From positions 1-24,425 of the IMG/VR virus record IMGVR_UViG_3300009149_000266: 24,425 bases of DNA. The stretch is one strand, 5' to 3'. Position numbers and translations under genes: made by a program. Source of the DNA: a virus. Each line of letters begins with the position of its first letter. Position 1 is the first letter of the stretch. Shown here piece by piece: positions 7,449 to 14,554 of this stretch. The notes beneath the pieces are model-generated. The model was not told the DNA's origin. It saw only the letters and a list, made by a program, of their open reading frames with translations, and did not search any database.

Positions 7449-7478
7449 CGGCCTCGGCCGTAGTTGACGAAAAGCTAC
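7449..7478. repeat. Two adjacent hairpins just downstream of the TnpB-like gene
   Basis: CGGC-CTCG-GCCG at 7449-7460 forms a compact 4-bp GC stem. It abuts GTAGTT...AGCTAC at 7460-7478 (6 pairs including one G-T wobble, 7-base loop), and the two share base 7460. The second contains the TAG stop of the converging minus-strand gene. They may act as a bidirectional terminator. They also sit where the 3' part of a TnpB guide-RNA scaffold would be expected on the plus strand. The right hairpin shares AAAGCTA with the left inverted repeat at 6244-6265. Confidence 0.4.
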
Positions 7479-8173
7479 CTCTTCTGATACCAGCGCGACG
7501 CAAAGACGTTCTCGCCGCGTTTAAGGACCGCCTCGCGGCCCGCCACGATCTTCCCCTCGGCACTGATCCGGGTCCAGATAGGCGTGCGGGGAAATCCTCC
7601 CAGACCATATTCCAGCCGCTTTGCAAGGAAGGGGACGTCGGCCTTGATCTTCCCGTTGATCTTCGGAAGCGTAGCGTCGAACGGAAGGACCGGAACCCCG
7701 TGTAGCTGGACCTTCTCTTTGACCTTGGTCAGGTCATTCAGTCGACTCCGACGGAAAGTGGTGACCTCAGAGGGCGACGCGGGCCGCACGAGAAGGTCAG
7801 CAGTGAGACCACCCTTGACCGACGGAATGGTATCCCACGTCCACGGATTGTGCTGAGAGAGGACCCTCGCAACGTCGTCGCTGCCTGAGATCCAGACAAG
7901 GCTGCTTTCCGCAGAGACAGAGGCCGGAGAGATCTCGGTGACCACCGTTGTGAGCTCGTAGTGCGACTCGCTGATCTTGATGACTTTGATGGAGTCCCGA
8001 TAAACGTCGTACCAACCACCCTTGTCCGGGATCATGTCCTGGATTCGACCTCGAAGCTGCTCCGCGAGCTCTTTTAGGGCCGCGTTTCCAGCCTCTTGGG
8101 CCGCCTCGGGAATACTCGACTTTAGACCCTCGACGTCTCTGCGAATCTGAGCATCGTCGATCGTAATGCGCAT
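7475..8173 (-). CDS. Putative head-tail joining / tail-completion protein, 232 aa
   Basis: Follows the portal gene by 4 bases. ATG 8173 (MRITIDDAQI) is chosen over an in-frame upstream start at 8200 because it sits just after the portal stop, with AGG from CGCAGGTAG serving as SD. The N-terminal helix (about 10-55, ending IQDMIPDKGG), then a beta-rich middle and a basic C-terminus, loosely resemble HK97 gp10-like neck/tail-completion proteins, which often begin with a long helix containing a conserved Ala/Leu-rich stretch. That family placement is inference. No membrane or signal segment. Its TAG stop lies within the hairpin shared with the converging TnpB-like gene. Confidence 0.7.
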   Translation of the reverse strand: MRITIDDAQIRRDVEGLKSSIPEAAQEAGNAALKELAEQLRGRIQDMIPDKGGWYDVYRDSIKVIKISESHYELTTVVTEISPASVSAESSLVWISGSDDVARVLSQHNPWTWDTIPSVKGGLTADLLVRPASPSEVTTFRRSRLNDLTKVKEKVQLHGVPVLPFDATLPKINGKIKADVPFLAKRLEYGLGGFPRTPIWTRISAEGKIVAGREAVLKRGENVFASRWYQKR

Positions 8174-8177
8174 GGGG

Positions 8178-11100
8178 CTACCTGCGGTGGCCGCGTCCAA
8201 CAGGTGGGGTAATGAGCTTACCGTTGTTGTTACGAGACATGTAGGTGCTCTTGAACTCGCGGATGAAGGATTCGTGTTGGTGCATCGTTGAGGCGATCAC
8301 CTTGCTCTGCGACTTCACCTCCTTCTGGAGATCCTGAATCTCTTGGTCACGACGACGCGATTCCTGGTCACGTCGCTCCTCAAGCCGTCGGACCGCGTCG
8401 TATCGCTTCCACTCGGTCGCAGTGTTCGGACGGCCGCCTACTCCAGGAGGCGGCCCGATCTCCACGTTGCCTGGGTGCTGAAGGCCACCTTCGTGCGGCA
8501 TGTCCCCGAGGGGTGACGGACTACCATCGCCCCCACCGCCTCCGCCAGCGTCACCCATTAGCTTCTGCTGCTCAGCCTCGCGCTTCATGTCTTCCTCACG
8601 CTCCTTCTGAATCTTCTCGATCTCGTCCTCACTGAGCTTGAGGACGCGCTCCTGGATATAGCGCATGGACACAAAGGGCTGAACGCGGGTAGCGAAGTCC
8701 GCTCGGGCGTTCTTGATCTCGTTGTGCGCCAACTCGTAGATGCCGCTCGGGACGGTCATCATGACCTGGAGGTCATTCTGGAACGGATTGATACCACGAG
8801 CTGCGAGGTCGATCATGATCAACCTCCGGATCATGTTCTTCATCTCGCGTTGGATGCCCATAGTCACACGGGCCGCTCGCACGTCCTCAAAAGAGAGGAT
8901 CGACCGGGCGGGAACAGCGTCGTCCTGTCCCAAGTAGCTACGAGGAACCTTCAGTACGCCGTGAAGCTTCCGCTGAAAGTACTCAACGTCTTCCGTTGCT
9001 TGATAGTCCGGTCCCTGGAGGACCTCAACACGCGCCAGTTCACGGTTCTCACGGACAGCGATGAAGAAATCCTGCATGTTGTCCATGGGATTCATGCGCA
9101 TATCGAGGCGCTGAGTGTTATGGACAAAGACACCGGCTGTGAGACCGAAGTTGTGATACTTCTCGACTGTAAGATCGTAGACGTCCTCAAATCCGTCAGG
9201 CGTAACGCTCACAACCGTATGGTTGAGCTTCGCGGCACCGACTAAACGACGTTGCTTATTCTTCTGAGGTCCATTCTTCCTCGAAGAGATACCGACTACT
9301 CGCTCTTTGAATTCGGCGAAGCTTTTGAATCCGCGTCGTTTAAGAAGTGCGGTCCAGCACCCACGACTCATGGAGACATTGATCGTTGTAGAGATCGATG
9401 CGTAGACACGGGCGAAGTCCTCTTGTCCGTTTAGCCACGCAACCATGTCCTGGGATGTAATGGTTGGGTCGTTGTGAAGCTTCTGCTCAACCATCGCGAA
9501 GATGAGGTTGTATTGCTCATCGGCCCGCTCAGTCTTAGTTGCAGACGCTTTTCGATTTGCGTCGCTGAGACCCTCAGGGTTCTCCGCTCTCCAACTACGA
9601 ATTCGCTCGTAGAGCTCTTTCTTGAACACCGGATCAGTCTGAGCTCGTTCTTTAAGCGCCTTTCTAGCAGCCTGAAGGTGGACGGGGTGTCGACCCCCAG
9701 CGTGCTCACCGGGGGTGAGCAGCTCTAGATTCGACGGGTGATTGTTTTCCTTGTTTTCATCCTTGTGATGGACGTGCAGCCCCTTTGACTTGTAGTCCGG
9801 GTCGAGCAGCTCTTCGGCAACCATCTGATGCGCGTAGCGCACCTTGCCCATGCCGGTGTCCTTGAGTGACCAATACCATTGCTTTCCCTTACTCCCTCGG
9901 GACAGGTAAAGCGGCATCAACGACTCCCCGCGACCTAGATCTTGGGTTTGCTTGTAGGTGCCATTACGAAGCAAGAATGGGTGATCTCCGGTGCAGCGGA
10001 CAATGGCCCCGCTGTCAAGCACCACCCTGAAGACTGCCTTTTTCTTACCGGACAGTGCGGCGCCAACAATCTTGCCTGGTACAACACGGTTTCGCTCTAC
10101 GTCGTAGGAAAACACGTAATGGTGCTTCCCCTCAGCTGCAAGTTTCGGAACCTCTTCCGCGAGCTCACGCATAGAGCGGTCCTTACCGTCCAAGCACGTG
10201 ACCGGTGTTTCCCCTGTGAGGCATCTCGGGTTGACCATCTTCTGTTTGCGCAGGTCCTGCTTGGTCTTCCGGAGGAAGGAGTCGACCTTATCCGAAGGAA
10301 TGTCGGTGACGTCGATGTAGAAGGCAAAGCGTGCAGGCGCTCTTGTGTTATGCACCACCACACCATCGGCAATAAAGTTGTGCTCTTCGGCCTCAACGCC
10401 AATGTCCCATACGTCCTCGATATTCTCCTGCTCAACGCTGAGAATTGGCTCAATGTCAAAGCCGCTGTCCGGACGGTGCGGCGCAACGAGATGGTGAACC
10501 CCGGGAATGAGGTTTTGGACCTCGACATACTCCAGCGAGTCGCCGCTAACGTGAGTCAGGACAGGGTGCGTCCGATTCGCGTGCAACTCAAAACGCTTAC
10601 TCTTGATCCCGTAGAGTTGGTCTGGGCCATTGTTCTTCTTATAGACAACGCGAGTTTGGTGCAGGCGACCATCGTGCCCGAATGAGTAGACCTCGTCGCC
10701 CTCTTCAAGGTCTTTAATGGCCTTGTGGCCGCCGGGAGTCCAGATCTGCGAGTCGCCACGAAGGCACAACTTGTAGATCAGCATCGCGTCTTCAAGCAAA
10801 ACCAGACGCTTCCAGATCCAGCGAGCTCCGTCGGCGACGCCATAGCCATAGGGGCAACGACGGACAGTTCCCCGCAGGCGCGAGTGAAGGATCTGCCATT
10901 CCTCGAACAAAGCTACGTGGTCGGGAATCTTCGTTTGCCCTGCAAGCATGCCGCGAAGGTCGGCCGCGTCCTGTGTAAACTTGCCGGTAATGTCCTGGAC
11001 ATAGCCGATGATCGCACCGTTGGACTGCTCAACCCGACGCATGGTGGGACATGGCAATGAGTTGAGACCTACTACACCGTTCTCGGTGACCAAGACCTCT

Positions 11101-11978
11101 TCGTAGTTGTTTCCCATCTTCACGGTCGAATAGACTATGCTCCAGATGTCGTCCTCGATCCTCAACCGCTTATTGAGGAGAAAGTCGGTCATGTCCTTAA
11201 TGGCTTCGTCGGTCGAGGTGACCCAGACGGTCTTGCCCGTATCAATGTCTGGCTGCGTTGCGTCGTTTGTGAAGTAGTGGTGGGCGCTGTTATGGACGAC
11301 AATGCCGTTGGCAATGAAGTTGTGGGTCTTCGTCGTAACGTCGTAGACGTCCTCTTGGCCGGCCGGCGTAGCAGCCTGCGTAACAGAAAGCGTACCGGTG
11401 ATCGGGTGAAGGAAGGTGCTCATTCCCTTCGTGTCGAACCCGGCCCACATTGAGACGACGGCCGTCCCCTCAATTAGGTCAGACGCATTGATGTAGTCGT
11501 GCTCAACGGTGAGAAACTTGTGGTTCGAGGTGCACTTGATCTTTTCGCCGTTACTGAAACCAACCTCTACAACGTCCTGCTTGTTACCGGTGACCCTTGG
11601 ATTTCCGGCCGGAACCTTGATAAGGCGCTGCTTCTCGGCGTCGTAGGCGAGGATCTCAACGCCGCCCCCATGGGCGGCCAAGTCGTGGAGGCGGAAGGGC
11701 TTGATGATCGAACCCTCGACAACGTAGACCAGCGTATCCGCAGTCAAACAGTTGATGTCGGGGTAGTCGTCCATCTGCTCATAATCCGCATACCTGTCCA
11801 TCAGGTTCTGCGAAACAGAGAGGAGACCGCCTACGTCCTCGCGTCCCCAGACTGAGAAAATCGAGGACGGGAGATGCTTCTCGGCCTCAGCCGAGGGCGA
11901 TTCAGCCCGATCTCGTTCTGCGCGCTCTCGTCCAAATACCTGTCGCAGATAGTTGAGCGCATCGTCCCGAAGTGCCAT
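8178..11978 (-). CDS. Portal vertex protein (T4 gp20-like) containing three inteins
   Basis: The 1266-aa precursor would splice to about 603 aa (T4 gp20 is 524 aa). Exteins are residues 1-76, 231-404, 545-585 and 955-1266. They carry portal hallmarks: VWVTSTDEAIKDMTDFLLN, TRAPARFAFYIDV (the conserved RAPxRxxFYID element), DFFIAVRENR...VEVLQGPDY, then DVEYFQRKLHGVLKVPRSYL. The C-terminus has a charged coiled coil (about 1115-1140), a Gly-rich linker and a second coiled coil (about 1188-1245). The ring of 12 portal subunits forms the DNA entry channel and terminase docking site. Inteins lie at C77-N230, C405-N544 and C586-N954, each followed by Ser or Thr as +1 nucleophile. Virion assembly therefore depends on three splicing events. 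Confidence 0.94.
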   Translation of the reverse strand: MALRDDALNYLRQVFGRERAERDRAESPSAEAEKHLPSSIFSVWGREDVGGLLSVSQNLMDRYADYEQMDDYPDINCLTADTLVYVVEGSIIKPFRLHDLAAHGGGVEILAYDAEKQRLIKVPAGNPRVTGNKQDVVEVGFSNGEKIKCTSNHKFLTVEHDYINASDLIEGTAVVSMWAGFDTKGMSTFLHPITGTLSVTQAATPAGQEDVYDVTTKTHNFIANGIVVHNSAHHYFTNDATQPDIDTGKTVWVTSTDEAIKDMTDFLLNKRLRIEDDIWSIVYSTVKMGNNYEEVLVTENGVVGLNSLPCPTMRRVEQSNGAIIGYVQDITGKFTQDAADLRGMLAGQTKIPDHVALFEEWQILHSRLRGTVRRCPYGYGVADGARWIWKRLVLLEDAMLIYKLCLRGDSQIWTPGGHKAIKDLEEGDEVYSFGHDGRLHQTRVVYKKNNGPDQLYGIKSKRFELHANRTHPVLTHVSGDSLEYVEVQNLIPGVHHLVAPHRPDSGFDIEPILSVEQENIEDVWDIGVEAEEHNFIADGVVVHNTRAPARFAFYIDVTDIPSDKVDSFLRKTKQDLRKQKMVNPRCLTGETPVTCLDGKDRSMRELAEEVPKLAAEGKHHYVFSYDVERNRVVPGKIVGAALSGKKKAVFRVVLDSGAIVRCTGDHPFLLRNGTYKQTQDLGRGESLMPLYLSRGSKGKQWYWSLKDTGMGKVRYAHQMVAEELLDPDYKSKGLHVHHKDENKENNHPSNLELLTPGEHAGGRHPVHLQAARKALKERAQTDPVFKKELYERIRSWRAENPEGLSDANRKASATKTERADEQYNLIFAMVEQKLHNDPTITSQDMVAWLNGQEDFARVYASISTTINVSMSRGCWTALLKRRGFKSFAEFKERVVGISSRKNGPQKNKQRRLVGAAKLNHTVVSVTPDGFEDVYDLTVEKYHNFGLTAGVFVHNTQRLDMRMNPMDNMQDFFIAVRENRELARVEVLQGPDYQATEDVEYFQRKLHGVLKVPRSYLGQDDAVPARSILSFEDVRAARVTMGIQREMKNMIRRLIMIDLAARGINPFQNDLQVMMTVPSGIYELAHNEIKNARADFATRVQPFVSMRYIQERVLKLSEDEIEKIQKEREEDMKREAEQQKLMGDAGGGGGGDGSPSPLGDMPHEGGLQHPGNVEIGPPPGVGGRPNTATEWKRYDAVRRLEERRDQESRRRDQEIQDLQKEVKSQSKVIASTMHQHESFIREFKSTYMSRNNNGKLITPPVGRGHRR
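9117..10223 (-). mobile_element. Portal intein 3, full-length with HNH endonuclease (369 aa)
   Basis: Precursor residues C586-N954. Block A starts CLTGETPVTCLDG. Block B is RCTGDHPFLL (T663, H666). An HNH homing domain spans about 715-770 with GLHVHHKDENKENNHPSNLE as its core. It is followed by a helical, possibly DNA-binding region (about 775-905). Blocks F/G read DVYDLTVEKYHNFGLTAG then VFVHN, followed by Thr955. All splicing and HNH residues look intact, so it may still be mobile. It sits only 41 extein residues downstream of intein 2. Confidence 0.92.
10347..10766 (-). other. Portal intein 2, mini-intein (140 aa, no endonuclease)
   Basis: Precursor residues C405-N544. Block A starts CLRGDSQIWTPGG. 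Block B is HANRTHPVL, with Asn468 at the position usually held by Thr and His471 retained. Blocks F/G read VWDIGVEAEEHNFIADG then VVVHN, followed by Thr545. It interrupts the portal directly before TRAPARFAFYID, one of the most conserved portal elements, a typical site for inteins. No endonuclease domain is present. Confidence 0.9.
11289..11750 (-). other. Portal intein 1, mini-intein (154 aa, no endonuclease)
   Basis: Precursor residues C77-N230. Block A starts CLTADTLVYVV. Block B has CTSNHKF (T150, H153). Blocks F/G read DVYDVTTKTHNFIANG then VVHN, followed by Ser231. All splicing residues (Cys1, TxxH, His-Asn, Ser+1) are present, so splicing is expected. Size and absence of an HNH or LAGLIDADG motif make it a mini-intein that has lost, or never had, an endonuclease. 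The flanking exteins rejoin as DDYPDIN-SAHHYFTND, a conserved N-terminal portal segment. Confidence 0.92.
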
Positions 11979-12019
11979 CGAGTTCCCATATTTCCAGAGG
12001 TTAGCTCAGGGCTACTCTA

Positions 12020-12748
12020 TCAGGCTGGAAGCTCCAGGAACACACCGGATACTGATACGGAGCCCCCAGATTTGACCGATGCGGTATAAACAGACTCCAA
12101 TCGACCGGGGGTAACGCGCTTCACTTTATGATTCGTCTTGCGGGCAGACTCAGCAATCTTCGCTATCCGAGGTGAGGCGCTGGCGCACTCGTCAAGGAAC
12201 TGCTGCGCCTGTCGACACGCCCTAACGAGTTTATGCTTGTGGGTCCGTTTGACTGATCTCATGTTCGGCGTTATGCGTAGGTTGTCCGGATGATAGTTCT
12301 TCCGGTTGGTGTCGATGTGCTCAACGACGGTACCCCTTGCGAGTGGAAAACCCTGCTTCCATTCCGCCATAAGTCTATAGATTTTCCGCTTTGCGCCCTT
12401 TCCTGGAATCTGGTATGTCGGGTACCCGTAGAAATCAGACCCCAAATAAAGTGGCAGCAAGGAATCTCCAGGCTTGAGTTCCGGGGCCAACTTGTAGCGA
12501 CCGGATTTCATGGTGAAACGCGATGAGGCCGACACTTGAATGACGGAATCATCGTCGAGCTCAACCTCAAACACCTGCTCAGTCCCTATAGATCGGACAT
12601 CGCTGATCTCTGATACGAACAGACGTGCCCCAGTCCAAACAAGCGCCACTTCTGTGGTCTTTGGGCTTGAGACTGTCCGATCGTATAAATCTGCGATTTT
12701 CACCGGACCGGAGGCCAATCGGAGAAGCATCTCACCGTGGAGTCCCAC
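12020..12748 (-). CDS. Free-standing Hint-HNH protein: splicing-dead intein relic
   Basis: A 242-aa protein with intein order but broken splicing residues. A block-A-like start GLHGEMLLRLASGPVKIADL has Gly where Cys1 should be. The block-B region reads VIQVSASSRFTM, with Arg in place of the essential His. SLLPLYLGSD matches the same region of portal intein 3 (SLMPLYLSRG). The HNH is intact (VVEHIDTNRKNYHPDNLRIT, H144, D146, N156). The block F/G equivalent ends SVSGVFLELPA, without His-Asn. Excision is therefore not expected, but endonuclease activity may remain. GTG 12748 is the start, with AGGGGG 5 bases upstream. It lies in the same reading frame as the upstream gene, separated only by its TAG and three codons, so the two may once have been one protein. 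Confidence 0.8.
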   Translation of the reverse strand: MGLHGEMLLRLASGPVKIADLYDRTVSSPKTTEVALVWTGARLFVSEISDVRSIGTEQVFEVELDDDSVIQVSASSRFTMKSGRYKLAPELKPGDSLLPLYLGSDFYGYPTYQIPGKGAKRKIYRLMAEWKQGFPLARGTVVEHIDTNRKNYHPDNLRITPNMRSVKRTHKHKLVRACRQAQQFLDECASASPRIAKIAESARKTNHKVKRVTPGRLESVYTASVKSGGSVSVSGVFLELPA

Positions 12749-12757
12749 AGAAACCCC

Positions 12758-14038
12758 CTACCGTCCGGCCAATAGAAGGGGCTCCCTGTCAAGCGCCGCC
12801 TCGGGTACCGCCCGGAACGTTTGCTCAATTCCGACCGAGTCAATTACGGTCAATCCACGAGCACTAACGATTCGGTGAAACGGGGTTGTTCCGATAAGCG
12901 ATCGAGCCGTCCCCTTCTTCATGTATGCCAGAGTTAGGTGAGGGATGTAGCTAGGATGCGTCTGCGGCCGCGAATTAGGGAGCTTCCCGATTGCCTTGTG
13001 CAGCTGAACAAGCGCGTCACTTACGAGTTCGATGTAGAGAACGTCATGGTCCTCCTGCTCGAAGACGTTAAGGGCCCCGAGTGAGACTCTGATAGGTCTG
13101 CCGTGCTCTTCGACGACCTGTCGGATAGCGTCCAAATCACGCTTATCGGCCCCGTAATAGACCGTTGCGTGCGGCCGGTGCTCCATTTTGAGGATGTCGT
13201 CCTCTGAAACATGCTTCGCAATCCAACGAGGTAGTGTGATTCTCAGGTAGCCAAAGTCGACCTGGGTCTGCAAGAACAGCTCGTCTTGCTGCTGACGCTC
13301 AAACAGAAGGTCCTCAGAGAGCTTTCCCTCGCCGCCCTTGTTCCTAAGCGGGTCAATCATGTAGAGGAAGACTTTGCGAACCATCGACCCAGAGCCTCGC
13401 ATTTCGCGGCCCGCGTGGCCGCGCCCCAAAAGCATATTTGCGGCCACCTCAGAAAAAGCCTCCGATGGGTCAGCGCTGGCGTAGGTGCTCGGGAATGAGC
13501 TCGACACGCGCTGGGTCTTCAACCAGAGCTTGAAGAGCCCGAGATCGTCACCGAAGTGCTTGTTGAAATAGAACCAAAGACTCGACTTCTCTGGCTGTTT
13601 CTCGACAACACGGGCTAGTCCCTTCGCCGCAGCGTCGTCGAACGGCTTGCCGGAAGCGTTACAGAACGTCTCCCAGACCTCTTTAGCACCGTCATCAATA
13701 TGCTTGACCCAGACCCGGTGCATCACCTCGTGGATGATTGTCCAGAGAAAGTCTTGAGCCCCTCTCAGTGGGGGATTAAAGATCCGAACCTTGTCGGTCT
13801 TGGGAAGGTAGCGACCGTTAGCCTCTTCCCCCGCTTCGCGTTGAACGATTTCGATGTGTCCACCAAAGTCTTCGTCCGAAAGTCCGAACTCGCGCATTTT
13901 CTCGACAGCGATGTAGATCGCGTTCAAAAAATCACCGACGGCCTCAGGCGGCACAGACCCGTCAGACACCGGTCGGAGGGGTCCCGGTCGATGTGCCCTT
14001 GGGTGTAACAATCTGAAGGCCGCGATGACGCGTTGCAT
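12758..14038 (-). CDS. Zincin-type metallopeptidase fused to a 2H phosphoesterase domain
   Basis: A 426-aa two-domain protein. The N-terminal domain (about 30-240) contains TIIHEVMHRVW, an HExxH zinc site (H103, E104, H107), and a later EAFSEVAANML (E193/E197), which could supply the third ligand. The C-terminal domain (about 255-415) has paired H-x-T motifs, HRPHATVYYG (H290, T292) and YIPHLTLAYM (H367, T369). These define the 2H phosphoesterase/LigT fold, which acts on 2',3'-cyclic or 2'-5' phosphodiester bonds and includes the anti-CBASS nuclease Acb1. The gene begins at ATG 14038, overlapping the previous TAA by one base, and lies in the block leading to the portal gene. Possible roles are an ejected virion protein, a maturation protease, or an anti-defence factor. 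Domain calls are firm; the fused role is unknown. Confidence 0.82.
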   Translation of the reverse strand: MQRVIAAFRLLHPRAHRPGPLRPVSDGSVPPEAVGDFLNAIYIAVEKMREFGLSDEDFGGHIEIVQREAGEEANGRYLPKTDKVRIFNPPLRGAQDFLWTIIHEVMHRVWVKHIDDGAKEVWETFCNASGKPFDDAAAKGLARVVEKQPEKSSLWFYFNKHFGDDLGLFKLWLKTQRVSSSFPSTYASADPSEAFSEVAANMLLGRGHAGREMRGSGSMVRKVFLYMIDPLRNKGGEGKLSEDLLFERQQQDELFLQTQVDFGYLRITLPRWIAKHVSEDDILKMEHRPHATVYYGADKRDLDAIRQVVEEHGRPIRVSLGALNVFEQEDHDVLYIELVSDALVQLHKAIGKLPNSRPQTHPSYIPHLTLAYMKKGTARSLIGTTPFHRIVSARGLTVIDSVGIEQTFRAVPEAALDREPLLLAGR

Positions 14039-14319
14039 TAGTAGATTCCGTCCTCGCTCAGCTCTGCGCCAGTATAGCCGGATTGAGGTTCGACCCGCAT
14101 CGCTAAGATCTTACGCACGTGGTGGATCGGGAACGCCTCGTAGGTGCCGTCAGCCAGCTGAAGCTGTACGCACTCTCCGTCGAGGATGACCCGACGTGCT
14201 GAACGAAAGAAGGTTTTAACATTGGAGCGGTGAGGGTGAATTTCAACACCCCAAGCCAGCCCGTTGTCCCCCTCAGAGTATTGAAGGGCGAGCTCGTCTG
14301 GGTCAGACGGGTTAGACAC
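14038..14319 (-). CDS. Hypothetical 93-aa protein
   Basis: Not recognised. GTG 14319 has AAGGGG 5 bases upstream; the TAA stop shares one base with the ATG of the metallopeptidase-phosphoesterase gene, implying coupled translation. The middle (VKTFFRSARRVILDGECVQLQLADGTYEAFP, about residues 34-64) reads as a small beta-barrel or SH3-like fold, by eye only. It is soluble, with no signal peptide. Confidence 0.65.
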   Translation of the reverse strand: MSNPSDPDELALQYSEGDNGLAWGVEIHPHRSNVKTFFRSARRVILDGECVQLQLADGTYEAFPIHHVRKILAMRVEPQSGYTGAELSEDGIY

Positions 14320-14342
14320 GGCGCCCCTTTCGGGCTGAGGAG

Positions 14343-14525
14343 CTAGTAGGTTTCGGTCAACAGCTGCTGGTTACCCTCGGTCTGCTGCTGCGACTGCAGT
14401 AGCTGCTCAAACCGCTTCGCGGCTGACTCGCTGACTTCGACTCGATTTCCGTCATCCATAGTCACATACCACTGGACATTACCGCCAGCGACCAGAGACT
14501 TGTCTACACTCAAAACACGGTTCAT
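14343..14525 (-). CDS. Hypothetical 60-aa protein
   Basis: Not recognised. ATG 14525 has GAGG 7 bases upstream (GAGGATCATAATG). A short beta-rich N-terminus (VQWYVTMDDGNRVEVS) is followed by a glutamine-rich amphipathic helix (residues ~33-58). It is the first gene of the minus-strand block that leads to the portal and is divergent from the plus-strand gene at 14555. Confidence 0.6.
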   Translation of the reverse strand: MNRVLSVDKSLVAGGNVQWYVTMDDGNRVEVSESAAKRFEQLLQSQQQTEGNQQLLTETY

Positions 14526-14531
14526 TATGAT
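14526..14531 (+). promoter_or_regulatory. Possible -10 element for the plus-strand membrane-protein gene
   Basis: TATGAT matches the -10 consensus at 5 of 6 positions and lies 23 bases before the ATG at 14555. The best upstream -35-like hexamer, TTGTCT at 14500-14505, gives a 20-base spacer, longer than ideal, so this is a weak call. Confidence 0.3.
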
Positions 14532-14554
14532 CCTCAGAAGATTAGGGTGACAAA

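Noticed and set aside
9942-10685. 247-codon plus-strand frame across the portal inteins
   Set aside because: Antisense to well-defined intein 2 and 3 blocks; no supporting domain.
14303-14335. GAAA-loop hairpin between the two small genes
   Set aside because: Only three clean base pairs (CCC-GAAA-GGG) with a mismatch outside, too weak to call.
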